A DNA stretch of 45,134 nt, from contig JAIBBS010000053.1 in assembly GCA_019694555.1 (NCBI GenBank), positions 1 through 45,134 of the forward strand, given 5' to 3'. The stretch is from Nannocystaceae bacterium (GTDB lineage: Bacteria; Myxococcota_A; Polyangia; Nannocystales; Nannocystaceae). The notes beneath the pieces are model-generated. The model was not told where the DNA came from. It saw only the letters and a program-made list of their open reading frames with translations, and made no database searches. The translations under genes were made by a program, and so were the position numbers. This document shows positions 24,533 to 32,197 of this stretch, in pieces (position 1 is the stretch's first letter; each line of letters starts with the position of its first letter).

Positions 24533-27501
24533 GCCGCGCGCGCGTGGTCGCGGTGGTGTGCTTTGCGGTGGCCGCGGCGGTGCGCGTGGCTGCGGCGGAG
24601 CCCGCCGCGCCCGCGCCCAAGCTGCCCTCGCCACCGACCAGCGGTCCGCGCGGCGAGCTGCCGCCGCCGCCGCCGGGCGTCGAGGACGGTGGCGAGACCG
24701 AGGGCGAGAGCGCCGAGGACATCGCGATGCGGCGGCAGCAGGAGTTCGAGGAACACCTGCAGCGGGCCCAGGCTGCGGTCACGCGCGAGCGGCACGACGA
24801 GGCCATCCGCGAGTACTCGGCGGCGCTGCGGCTGCAGCCCGGTGATCCGACCGCGTTGCTGGGCCGCGCCAACGCGCGCAAGGCCCGGACCGCACCCGAG
24901 CGCTGCCCCACGCAGGCGATCGGTGACCTGCGACTGCTCGAGAGCTATGACCCGCGCGGTGCGTGGCTCGAGCAGCGCGCGACGCTGCTGAGCTGGATGG
25001 GACCGTGCGGTCCGACCTACGCCGCCGATCGCCTGCTGCTGGCCAAGGAACTCGCCGCCGAGAAGCCCGGTGCGCCCGGTCGTCCCGCGGACGTGCGCGT
25101 GACCGTGGCGCGGCTGCTGCTCGACGGTGTCGGCGACGACGCGTCGGACACCGGCGAGGCCGCCCGCGGCGCCGCGCGGGTCGAGCTCGAACGCTACCGT
25201 GCCGAGTGCGACAAGCTCGGCACGCAGCCCACGCCCGAGGCGCTGCGGTTGCAAGCCGACCTCTACGGCGATCTGGGCGAGCCCGACAAGGCCGCCGCGA
25301 TCTATCGCCTGTTGGCCGAGCGCCACCGCGACGCGGCCGCGGCGGTCGGCGTCGACAAGATCCTGCGGGACATCGAGCTGCAGCGCGAGCTGCAGCGGCT
25401 CGACGCGACCCAGGGCTTCCGACCCACCCCCGAGGCCGAGCAGGCGTACAGCCGCGGCATGCAGGCGCTGCGCGAGGGCGATGGCGAGACCGCGCAGGCG
25501 CAGTTCGAGGCCGCGACCAAGGCCTCGCCGTGGTTCCCGCGGGCCCACTACGCGCTCGGGGTCACGCACGCGCGCAACGGCAACTACGGCGCGGCGGTGG
25601 AGGCGTTGCAGCGCGCGATCCACATGGAGCCCACCGACCACCAGGCGCACATGACCCTGGGGCTCATCTACAAGAAGGAGTTCGCCGGCGCCGAGGACCA
25701 GCTCGCGATCAAGCACCTCGCTGCGGCGCTGCGGCTGCGGCCGGATCTGTTCCAGCTGCACCTGCTGCTGGGCGAGCTGTACGCCCGCACCGATCGCGAG
25801 AAGGCGCGCGAGCACTACGAGCGCTTCTTGCGGGCGACCGACGCCGACGACCCCGATGCCGCGCGGGCCCAACGCGCGCTCGAGGAGCTCGACCGCGCGA
25901 TCCGCCAGGACGAGCCTGCCGCGATCCCACCGCCGGCGGAGGAGTCGCTGCGCTCGCTGCCGACCGATCTGCAGCGGATGATCAACGAGGCCTACCTGCG
26001 CAGCACCGAGTACCAGGACCTCGCGTACGCCGAGCGCATCCTGCTCGAGGCCAAGGACCGCTTCCCCAGCGAGCCGGTGGTCTACAACCAGCTCGCGCAC
26101 ATGGCCTTCGCACAGGATCGCACCGGCGACGCGCGGCAGTACTGGGAGCAGAGCCTCACGCTCGAGGAGGATCAGGTCGAGGTCCACGAGCGCCTGGGCC
26201 TGCTGCTGCGGCGGCAGCTACCCGACGAGGCCATTCCCCACCTGCACCGCGCGGCCGACCTCGGCTCGCTGACGGCGCGGTACGTGCTGGCCGAGCTGCT
26301 GTGGGAGCAACCCTCGCCGTGGCGCGCGTCGGCGGAGCTCGATCGCTACCTCGCCGAGGCCAGCGACTACGACCTCGACTACGATCGCGCCCGCGCGCTG
26401 CGCGAGACCATCGATCGCCGGCTGCTGCAGTTCTATCTCGCCGCTGCGCTGACGTTGATCGCGTTCGTGTCGTGGCCGGCGTGGCGCATCTATCGTCGCT
26501 TCCGCGGCAAGAGCCTGCGGCAGCTGCTCGAGCGCGATCCCAAGAGCTTCCCCGAGGTCGCGCGCATCCTCAGCCTCATCCGCCACGAGATCCTCAAGCA
26601 CAACACCGCGTTTCTCGGCGACGTCGGCCGCGCGCTCGAGCACGACGACCCCGACGCCGACGCACGCGCGGCCGTGCTGGCCCAGCGCATGTTCGGCGAC
26701 GCCGGCGCAGCCGGGCAGGCCGGCGGCCGCGAGCCCTCGCGACTGCCGGGCATCCACGGGCGATTCCTGGGCTACCTCGAGGAGCTCGAGAAGGTCGGTC
26801 GCGCCCACCGCGTGACGCTGAACCTGCAGCGCAAGGATCCGATCTTCGGGCCGATGATCCGTGCGTTCGACGAGCTGGCCGCGCGCGCGGGCGAGCTGCG
26901 CAACGTGCAGGGGCTGCGATCGGGGCGCAAGCTCGAGCTCGCGCGGACGCTGCGACGCGCCGGCGAGGTGCTCGGGCGCCAGGCGTTCGAGCGGCTCTCG
27001 GGGCTCATCCGCGAGCTGTGCATCGTCAACGTCGACGCGCGCTTCGTGGGCTCGGTCTACGCCCAGGTCGCCGGCGAGCAGCAGTTCGCGGGCCAGGCCC
27101 TGGCGCCGCTGCAGCTGGTCGGGTTGGGCGCGCCGGTCCGGATCTTCCGCACCGATCTCGAGGACATCCTCGCCAACGTGTTCCGCAATTCGCTGCGCAG
27201 CAGCCTCGCGTACGCGCGGCCGCCGGTGGGCCTGGGCGTGGCGCTGGTGACCGAATTCGACGAGATCACCGGCCTGGGGACCCTGGCGATCCGCATCAAG
27301 GACCGCTCGTTCGAGCAGCTCAGCAACGAGATGCTCCGCGGTCGCTACGTCGAGCGCGGCATGGGCATCACGGTCGACCTGCTCTCGCGCTACGATGGCT
27401 CGATCGCCGTCGAGGCGGAGCAGGGGTGGAACAAGGCCGTGGTGCTGCGCTTCTTCATGCTCGAGGACGACGCCACCAGCGTCGCGACGGTGGCGGCATG
27501 A
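24529..27501 (+). CDS. Sensor histidine kinase-like protein with TPR sensor region
   Basis: 990 residues. A signal-like N-terminus (VVAVVCFAVAAAVRVAAAE) and Pro-rich linker precede a long TPR region (about 80-600), with repeats such as HDEAIREYSAALRLQPGDP, AQFEAATKASPWFPRAHYALG and AAVEALQRAIHMEPTDHQAH. One membrane helix lies at about 632-652 (FYLAAALTLIAFVSWPAW). The cytoplasmic part has an H-box-like RHEILKHNTAF with His686, an N-box-like LANVFRNS (Asn887), and a G2-like RGMGITVDLLSRYDGSIAV. The G1 box is IKDRSF rather than DxGxG, so ATP binding may be altered. TPRs outside the membrane suggest sensing of protein or peptide partners. ATG 27498 of the second receiver gene overlaps the stop (ATGA). 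Kinase activity is uncertain. Confidence 0.85.
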
Positions 27502-27965
27502 GCACGCCCGTCGAGGTGCTCGTGGTCGAGGACGGCGACGAGTACGTCACCAACCTCTCGACCTTCGTCGCGGACGGCTTCCGCTACCGCCAGGCCAAGA
27601 GCGGCGGCGTCGCGTGCGAGATGGTGCAGCAGGCCCACACCGATCTGGTGTACCTCGACATGCGCTTCGATCGCACGCCGGTGGGCGAGCTGCTCGGCAA
27701 CATGGTCGAGCTCGTCGCGCGCTTCAACGGCGACGTCGCGCGTGCACGCCGGTTCCAACAGGACAACCAGGGCCTGTTCGTGCTCCGCGCCCTGCGCGAG
27801 GCCGGTTGGCGCGGGCCGGTGATCCTCAGCTACGACTTCGGGCCCGAGGAGCGTCGCTTCCGCACGCTGTCCGAGCGCGACCCGGCGCTGTCCTACTGTC
27901 CCGACTACGCCGACGCCAACACCATCCGCGCGGCGATCCTGCGCGCGGTCGGCCGCGGCGCTTGA
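27498..27965 (+). CDS. Stand-alone aberrant receiver domain with long insertion
   Basis: 155 residues, no output domain. The acidic pair is Glu11/Asp12 (VVEDGDE), the acceptor is Asp54 in VYLDMRFDR, and Ser111 stands in the Thr/Ser position (VILSYDF). As in the receiver at 22835, there is an insertion: 38 residues separate Asp54 from Gly92 of QGLFVLRALRE, against about 8 in CheY-like receivers. The conserved Lys is also missing (LSYCPDYADA). Two receivers in one operon sharing the same insertion site and the same loss suggest a specialised subfamily. It is the last gene of the cluster, followed by a hairpin at 27974-28000. Confidence 0.82.
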   Translation: MSTPVEVLVVEDGDEYVTNLSTFVADGFRYRQAKSGGVACEMVQQAHTDLVYLDMRFDRTPVGELLGNMVELVARFNGDVARARRFQQDNQGLFVLRALREAGWRGPVILSYDFGPEERRFRTLSERDPALSYCPDYADANTIRAAILRAVGRGA

Positions 27966-27973
27966 GCGCCCTC

Positions 27974-28000
27974 GTGGCGCGGGCGCTTGCGGGCGCCCAC
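27974..28000. terminator. Hairpin after signalling cluster
   Basis: GTGGCGC (27974-27980) can pair with GCGCCCAC (27993-28000) with one bulged base around a 12-nt loop, 8 nt after the last receiver gene. It lies just before the thioesterase start region. Confidence 0.4.
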
Positions 28001-28022
28001 GGCGGTGGGGCAGCATCGACGC

Positions 28023-28430
28023 GTGGACGTGCAACGCCCCGAGATCCTCGCGATCCGAGTCACCGCCATGCCGCGCGACACCAACGCGCACGGAACGATC
28101 TTCGGCGGTCACATCTTGAGCCTCATCGACCAGGCCGGTGCGATCGCGGCCCACGGCCTGGGCGCGGGCAAGCTCGTGACCGTCGCGCTGCGCGAGGTCG
28201 AGTTCAAGCAGCCGGTGCACGTCGGCGATCTCGTCAGCTGCTGGGCTCGCGTCATCCGCATCGGCCGCACCAGCGTGACCTCGCTGGTGCGCGTGGTGGC
28301 GCAGTCGCCCATGGCGCAGGCGCGCGGCGAGCCCGAGCGCGACGTGACCCAGGCGGAGATCGTCTATGTGCACGTCGGCGAGGACAACCGTCCGCAGCCC
28401 ATGCCCGGTGGCCCGGCGGCCGCGCCCTGA
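28023..28430 (+). CDS. Acyl-CoA thioesterase, hotdog fold (YciA-like)
   Basis: 135 residues, GTG start at 28023 (28029 possible). It carries the acyl-CoA thioesterase hotdog signature: PRDTNAHGTIFGGHILSLIDQAGAIAA near residues 17-43, then VTVALREVEFKQPVHVGDLVSCWARVIRIGRTSVT. The GGHILSLID segment with Asp is where the active-site Asp of YciA/BACH-type enzymes sits. They hydrolyse acyl-CoA to free acid and CoA in the cytoplasm. The C-terminus is extended by a Pro/Gly/Ala tail. A CAGCAT (28011-28016) 6 nt upstream of the start resembles the other promoter boxes. Confidence 0.9.
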   Translation: MDVQRPEILAIRVTAMPRDTNAHGTIFGGHILSLIDQAGAIAAHGLGAGKLVTVALREVEFKQPVHVGDLVSCWARVIRIGRTSVTSLVRVVAQSPMAQARGEPERDVTQAEIVYVHVGEDNRPQPMPGGPAAAP

Positions 28431-28494
28431 GCCCCAGCCGCGCAGCCGGGCAGGCTCCGCAAAGCGTGCGGCCGCGGCCGCGGACGCGATGCGG

Positions 28495-28500
28495 TAGGCT
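28495..28500 (+). promoter_or_regulatory. -10-like box TAGGCT for small lipoprotein
   Basis: TAGGCT ends 10 nt before ATG 28511. A perfect palindrome GCGGCCGCGGCCGC (28468-28481) ends 13 nt upstream of it. Confidence 0.45.
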
Positions 28501-28510
28501 GGGCAGCGTC

Positions 28511-28687
28511 ATGCGACTGTTGCGACCCACGATCGTGGCGCTCTCGTTGGCGCTTTCTTGGGGCTGCGCCGAGCAGCCGGGCAAGAAGAAGGACGACGAG
28601 AAATCCAAGGACGACAAGAAGGGCGCCGACAAGGACGCCAAGAAGGACGGCGGCGAAGCCAAGGTCGATCCGCCCAAGGCGCAGTAG
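28511..28687 (+). CDS. Tiny Lys/Asp-rich lipoprotein
   Basis: 58 residues. A signal sequence LLRPTIVALSLALSWGC with the lipidated Cys at residue 19 is followed by AEQPGKKKDDEKSKDDKK and further Lys/Asp/Gly repeats. The mature part is about 40 highly charged residues, with no hydrophobic core, so it is probably unstructured. Such small, highly charged lipoproteins are common in this lineage; function is unknown. The stop codon TAG is the start of a TAGCAT promoter-like box for the next gene. Coding is supported by a good start, box, lipobox and neighbouring gene order. Confidence 0.75.
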   Translation: MRLLRPTIVALSLALSWGCAEQPGKKKDDEKSKDDKKGADKDAKKDGGEAKVDPPKAQ

Positions 28688-28690
28688 CAT
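28685..28690 (+). promoter_or_regulatory. -10-like box TAGCAT for MutH-like gene
   Basis: TAGCAT ends 9 nt before GTG 28700; its first three bases are the stop codon of the small lipoprotein gene. Confidence 0.4.
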
Positions 28691-28699
28691 CGGGCGCCC

Positions 28700-29596
28700 G
28701 TGCGCCTGCCGCTGACGCATCCACCGCCGGCCGAGCCCGCTGCGCTCGCCCGCTGCGCGTACCTCGAGCAGCTCGCGCGCGCGGCCGTGGGTCTGCCGCT
28801 CGGCGCGGCCGCGACGGCGTTGAGCTCCGCACGCTCGCGCGGCCGGCACGGCAACGCGCTGCAGTGGCACCTGGGCCTCGCCGCGCACGATGCCAACGCC
28901 GAGCCCGACTGGGAGGGCCGCATCGAGCTCAAGCTGCTCACGGTCTGGCGCGCCCGCGGTCGCGTCGTCTGCGACAAGCTCAAGGTCTGCGACGCGGAGA
29001 TCGATCCGTGGCGCAAGCTCGCGAACGTGCTGTTCGTGCTCGCCGATCGCACCACGCGCGTCGTCGTGGGCCATCGCGCGTTCACGCTGCAGGGCGAGGC
29101 GTGGGCGCAGCTGGCCGCGTCGTGGCGCGCCGACTCGCACTTCGATGCGCCGGCGCTGTTCATGGAGAGCCGGCAGGGGCCTACCGGCGCGAGCCCGGCG
29201 TACTACGTGTCGGCGGCGTGGCTGGGCGCGTTCGTGCTGCACGAGCCGCCCGGCGTGCTCGAGCCGCTGCGCGTCACCGCGGCCGGTGGCGACCCGCTGC
29301 TGACGCTGGTCGACGCCGACGCGCAAGGGCCGGTCGCGTGCCCGCGCTGTGGCGGGCCGATCCGCTATGACCAAGCCGTGCTGCAGCGTCGCGGGATCGC
29401 GCCGGCGCACCACGGCATGCCGCTGTCGGGAGCATGCGCGCTGCGGCCCCACGCGGCAGTCGATCGCAGCAGGATCCCGCCTTCACGCGTGCTCGCGCCC
29501 CACGAGCGCGACCTCGCGCTGCAGGGTGCGTGCGCCCCGGATCGGCTCGTGCGGCTCGTCGACCTCGTGCCCGAGCCGACCGACCACGGCCACTGA
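28700..29596 (+). CDS. MutH/Sau3AI-like PD-(D/E)xK endonuclease family protein
   Basis: 298 residues, GTG start. The first 160 residues follow the MutH plan: a helical start, then GNALQWHLG (in E. coli MutH, LEIWLG with Glu56), PDWEGRIELKLL supplying Asp70, Glu76 and Lys78 (E. coli Asp70, Glu77, Lys79), then KVCD and DPWRKLANVLFVL, which matches HKLKRVLW. The Glu56 position is Gln here. MutH nicks hemimethylated GATC during mismatch repair and is otherwise mostly gammaproteobacterial; Sau3AI is a relative that cuts GATC. The C-terminal third has a lone CPRCGG pair and no clear similarity. No methylase is adjacent. Function as repair or restriction nuclease is open. Confidence 0.75.
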   Translation: MRLPLTHPPPAEPAALARCAYLEQLARAAVGLPLGAAATALSSARSRGRHGNALQWHLGLAAHDANAEPDWEGRIELKLLTVWRARGRVVCDKLKVCDAEIDPWRKLANVLFVLADRTTRVVVGHRAFTLQGEAWAQLAASWRADSHFDAPALFMESRQGPTGASPAYYVSAAWLGAFVLHEPPGVLEPLRVTAAGGDPLLTLVDADAQGPVACPRCGGPIRYDQAVLQRRGIAPAHHGMPLSGACALRPHAAVDRSRIPPSRVLAPHERDLALQGACAPDRLVRLVDLVPEPTDHGH

Positions 29597-29603
29597 AGAC
29601 CAA

Positions 29604-29658
29604 ACGAACGAAGACCCAGGACAGCGGACCAGGCCGTCCTGGGTCCCCCCAGGTTCGT
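29604..29658. terminator. Strong long-stem terminator-like hairpin
   Basis: A perfect 10-bp stem GACCCAGGAC (29613-29622) / GTCCTGGGTC (29636-29645) with a 13-nt loop is enclosed by a second 6-bp pairing, ACGAAC (29604-29609) / GTTCGT (29653-29658). On the minus strand it is followed by the T-rich stretch TTCGTTCGTTTGG, so it best terminates a leftward transcript, while also closing the MutH-like gene. Confidence 0.75.
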
Positions 29659-29752
29659 GTGTGTGCACCGACCTGCGCGGGCCGAGCCCGCGCTGGACGA
29701 GGTTCTCTGCGACGCCCCCACGCACGAGGCGAGCGACGCGACAGAGAACCGG

Positions 29753-29968
29753 GCCAAGCAAGACGTCGAAGCGAAGCCGGAAGCCAGCAGGCGGAAGCGA
29801 CTAGACCAAGGAGCGCGTCAGCAGGCCAAGCAAACGAAGTTCAAGCGAGAGAAGCCAAGCGCGCAGACCAAGAATCGACAAGCCAAGGAGTCAAGTTGTC
29901 GAAGCCAAGAAAGGGGCGGGTGCCCAAAGCCAAGTGCAAGTCAGTTCGTAAGCGAAGAAAAAGCCAAG
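29753..29968. repeat. Nine dispersed RCCAAG motifs
   Basis: GCCAAG at 29753, 29825, 29854, 29882, 29904, 29929 and 29963, and ACCAAG at 29805 and 29867. Spacing is 13-52 nt and the surrounding bases differ, so this is a recurring short motif, not a tandem duplication. A GCCAAA follows at 30002. Confidence 0.8.
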
Positions 29969-30104
29969 CGAACTTGCGCGCCCCTTTGTGCAGGCCTCGG
30001 GCCAAAGGGCAAGGTGGCTCGGAATCACAGAACAATTGCCAAAACGGCACGCCCGGCCGGGTGGGCAGGTCGCGCTAGGTATGACGCAGATGTCCTGAAC
30101 CCGG

Positions 30105-30128
30105 GTCACGCTCGGTGGCCACCGTGAC
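30105..30128. promoter_or_regulatory. Dyad upstream of argC
   Basis: GTCAC (30105-30109) and GTGAC (30124-30128) flank a perfect palindrome GGTGGCCACC (30114-30123). It could be an operator for the arg operon or a terminator. TGTACT at 30222-30227, 9 nt before GTG 30237, is a weak promoter candidate. No ArgR-type box is recognised. Confidence 0.35.
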
Positions 30129-30236
30129 AGGGGTGTCGCAGGGCACGCCGACCCCATGCGTGCAACGACGCGCGTCCCGAAGATCCCGTGAGCTTTCACG
30201 CTGGCCCCGCGGCGTGGCTGGTGTACTCAACGGCCC

Positions 30237-31337
30237 GTGTCCACGAGCGAGACCGTCCGCGGCCCAGCTCGCGTCGCCATCATCGGCGGGACCGGCTACG
30301 GCGGCGCGGAGCTCATCCGCCTGCTGCATCGCCACCCTGCCGTGGCGCTGACGCGCGTCACCAGCATCGACCACGTCGGCGAGCCGCTCGAGGCGGTCCA
30401 CCGCAACCTCGGTCGCACCGGGCTGCGCTTCGAGGACACCGCCCCCGCGGACGCGATGCGCGACGTCGATGTCGTGTTCCTCGCGCTGCCGCACAAGGTC
30501 ACCGCGTCGTTGGGACCGCAGCTGGCCGCGACGACGGCGAAGATCATCGATCTGTCGGGTGACTTCCGCCTGCGCGACGCCGCGGCGTACCGCAGCTTCT
30601 ACGGCCAGGTGCACCCGCACCCCGAGATGCTCGGCAGCTTCGTGTACGGCCTGCCCGAGCTGCATCGCGAGGCCATCGCCGCGTCGACGCGGGTCGCCTC
30701 GCCGGGCTGCTTCGCGACCTCGATCGCGCTGGGCGTGCTGCCGATGGTGCGCGCGGGCTGGCTGCGCGGGCCCATCCGCACCGTCGCGGCCACGGGCTCG
30801 TCGGGCTCGGGCGCGTATGCCAGCGAGGGCACCCACCACCCGGTGCGGGTCAACAACCTCAAGACCTACAAGGTGCTCGACCACCAGCACACGCCGGAGA
30901 TCGAGCAGACCCTGCGCGACGCCGCGGCGCGCTGGCCCGCCGAGGGCAGCGCGCCGGTGCAGCTGCTGTTCGTGCCGGTGTCGGCACCGCTGTCGCGGGG
31001 CATCCTCGCCAACAGCTTCCTCGACGTGCCCGCGTCGGTCGATGCGGACGCCGTCGCGGCCGCGTTCGCGGCGATGTACGAGCGCGCGCCGCTGGTGCGG
31101 GTGCTCGGCGGCGGCAAGGTCCAGGCCGAGGTCGTCGCGGTCAAGGGCAGCATGTGGGCCGACGTGTCGTGGACGCTGGGTCCGGTCGACGCGCGCACGG
31201 GCACGCGCCACCTCGTGGTCACCAGCGCGCTCGACAACCTCGTCAAAGGCGGCGCGGGCCAGGCCGTGCAGTCGATGAACGTGATGCTGGGGTTGCCCGA
31301 CGGCACCGGAATCGACGCGGTCCCGCTGTGGCCATGA
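30237..31337 (+). CDS. argC: N-acetyl-gamma-glutamyl-phosphate reductase
   Basis: 366 residues, GTG start. ArgC reduces N-acetylglutamyl-5-phosphate to the semialdehyde with NADPH in arginine synthesis. The N-terminal Rossmann motif is VAIIGGTGYGGAELIRLL, followed by DVVFLALPHKV and IIDLSGDFRLRD. The catalytic Cys is in ASPGCFAT at about residue 157. SSGSGAYASEGTHHP is in the usual place, and FVPVSAPLSRGIL and the C-terminal GQAVQSMNVMLGL are characteristic. Length is typical. It is the first gene of an arg operon and its stop overlaps argB (ATGA). Confidence 0.95.
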   Translation: MSTSETVRGPARVAIIGGTGYGGAELIRLLHRHPAVALTRVTSIDHVGEPLEAVHRNLGRTGLRFEDTAPADAMRDVDVVFLALPHKVTASLGPQLAATTAKIIDLSGDFRLRDAAAYRSFYGQVHPHPEMLGSFVYGLPELHREAIAASTRVASPGCFATSIALGVLPMVRAGWLRGPIRTVAATGSSGSGAYASEGTHHPVRVNNLKTYKVLDHQHTPEIEQTLRDAAARWPAEGSAPVQLLFVPVSAPLSRGILANSFLDVPASVDADAVAAAFAAMYERAPLVRVLGGGKVQAEVVAVKGSMWADVSWTLGPVDARTGTRHLVVTSALDNLVKGGAGQAVQSMNVMLGLPDGTGIDAVPLWP

Positions 31338-32197
31338 ACGACGCGCCGTCCGTCCGCATCGTCATCAAGTTCGGCGGCGAGGTCGTGGCGCGCGCCGGCG
31401 AGCTGCTCGCGCTGTGTGGCGACGTCGCGGCGCTGGCCGACGCCGGGCATGCGCTCGTGCTGTGCCACGGCGGTGGTCCCCAGGCCAGCGCGCTGCAGCA
31501 GCGCCTCGGCGTGGAGACCATCAAGGTCGGCGGCCGGCGGGTCACCGACGCGGCGACGCTGCAGATCATGAAGTGCGTGCTCGCGGGCGAGGTCTCGATC
31601 GACGTGTGCGCCGCGGCCCGGGCCGCGGGCGTCCGCGCCGTGGGCCTGTCGGGCGTGAGCGCCGGGCTGGTGCGCGCGCATCGACGCCCGCCCAAGCGCG
31701 TCGCGGGTGGCGGCGACGCGCCGGTCGACTTCGGCCTGGTCGGAGACATCGATGCGATCGACACCGCGGTGCTGCAGACGCTGTGGCGCGGGGGCTTCGT
31801 GCCGGTGGTCAACAGCCTCGGCGTGGCCGATCGAGCGCCGCCGGGTCAGCCCTGCGAGGTCTACAACATCAACGCCGACACCGTCGCAGCGGCGCTCGCG
31901 GCTGCGGTGCGGGCCGACCACCTGATCCTCGTCACCGACGTGCCCGGCGTGCTGCGCGACCGCCACGACCCCAGCTCGGTGATCCCGCGGTTGTCGCGGC
32001 GCGAGGCCGAGGATGCGATCGCATCGGGCGTGATCCAGGGCGGCATGATCCCCAAGGTCGAAGAGGCGCTCGACAACCTCTCGCGCGGCATCGGGGCCGT
32101 GCACATCCTCGGCGCCGAGCCCGGCGCGCTGGCGCAGGCCGTGGCCGCCCCCGGCCGCCGCGGCACGGTGCTGGTCGAGGGCGGAGGCGCGGCGTGA
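31334..32197 (+). CDS. argB: N-acetylglutamate kinase
   Basis: 287 residues. ArgB phosphorylates N-acetylglutamate with ATP, the step before ArgC. Motifs are IVIKFGGEVVA, VLCHGGGPQASALQQRLG, VKVGGRRVTD-type segment (TIKVGGRRVTDAATL), VGLSGVSAGLVRAHR, NINADTVAAALA, DHLILVTDVPGVL and the C-terminal GGMIPKVEEAL. The N-terminus lacks the long helix of arginine-sensitive hexameric enzymes, so it may not be feedback-regulated by arginine; this is inference. Its stop overlaps the GTG of the next gene (GTGA). Confidence 0.95.
   Translation: MNDAPSVRIVIKFGGEVVARAGELLALCGDVAALADAGHALVLCHGGGPQASALQQRLGVETIKVGGRRVTDAATLQIMKCVLAGEVSIDVCAAARAAGVRAVGLSGVSAGLVRAHRRPPKRVAGGGDAPVDFGLVGDIDAIDTAVLQTLWRGGFVPVVNSLGVADRAPPGQPCEVYNINADTVAAALAAAVRADHLILVTDVPGVLRDRHDPSSVIPRLSRREAEDAIASGVIQGGMIPKVEEALDNLSRGIGAVHILGAEPGALAQAVAAPGRRGTVLVEGGGAA

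Larger units (their letters stand above)
29604..30010. ncRNA. Candidate structured noncoding RNA with repeated RCCAAG motifs
   Basis: No protein is convincing here, and the composition is clearly lower in GC and A-rich on the plus strand. Consecutive stems are: 29613-29645 (10 bp), 29675-29693 (GCGCGGG-CCGAG-CCCGCGC), 29701-29750 (GGTTCTCTG/CAGAGAACC, 32-nt loop), 29936-29977 (GCAAGT/ACTTGC plus inner TCG/CGA) and 29982-30009 (CCCTTTG/CAAAGGG). AAAGGGGCG at 29910-29918 can instead pair with CGCCCCTTT at 29979-29987, excluding the last stem. Nine RCCAAG motifs stand between 29753 and 29968. A leftward transcript would end at a hairpin with a T-rich tail. It does not match tmRNA, RNase P RNA or SRP RNA signatures. 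Strand is undecided. Confidence 0.45.

Noticed and set aside
29604..30010. tmRNA, RNase P RNA or SRP RNA
   Set aside because: I found no tRNA-like 3' end, no GAGGAAAGUCCGGGC-type or ACAGAA signature, and no SRP core; the resemblance is only in being structured.
29604..30010. CRISPR array
   Set aside because: RCCAAG is a 6-nt motif with irregular spacing and no longer constant repeat.
29841..30050. Minus-strand frame of 69 codons in the same block
   Set aside because: No start signal, no domain, and it runs through the structured stems.
29657..30127. Plus-strand reading frame of 156 codons in the gene-poor block
   Set aside because: Very Lys/Arg/Gln-rich with no recognisable domain, no good start signal, and its DNA shows strong stems and repeated RCCAAG motifs, which fits noncoding sequence better. 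I cannot exclude a basic protein entirely.
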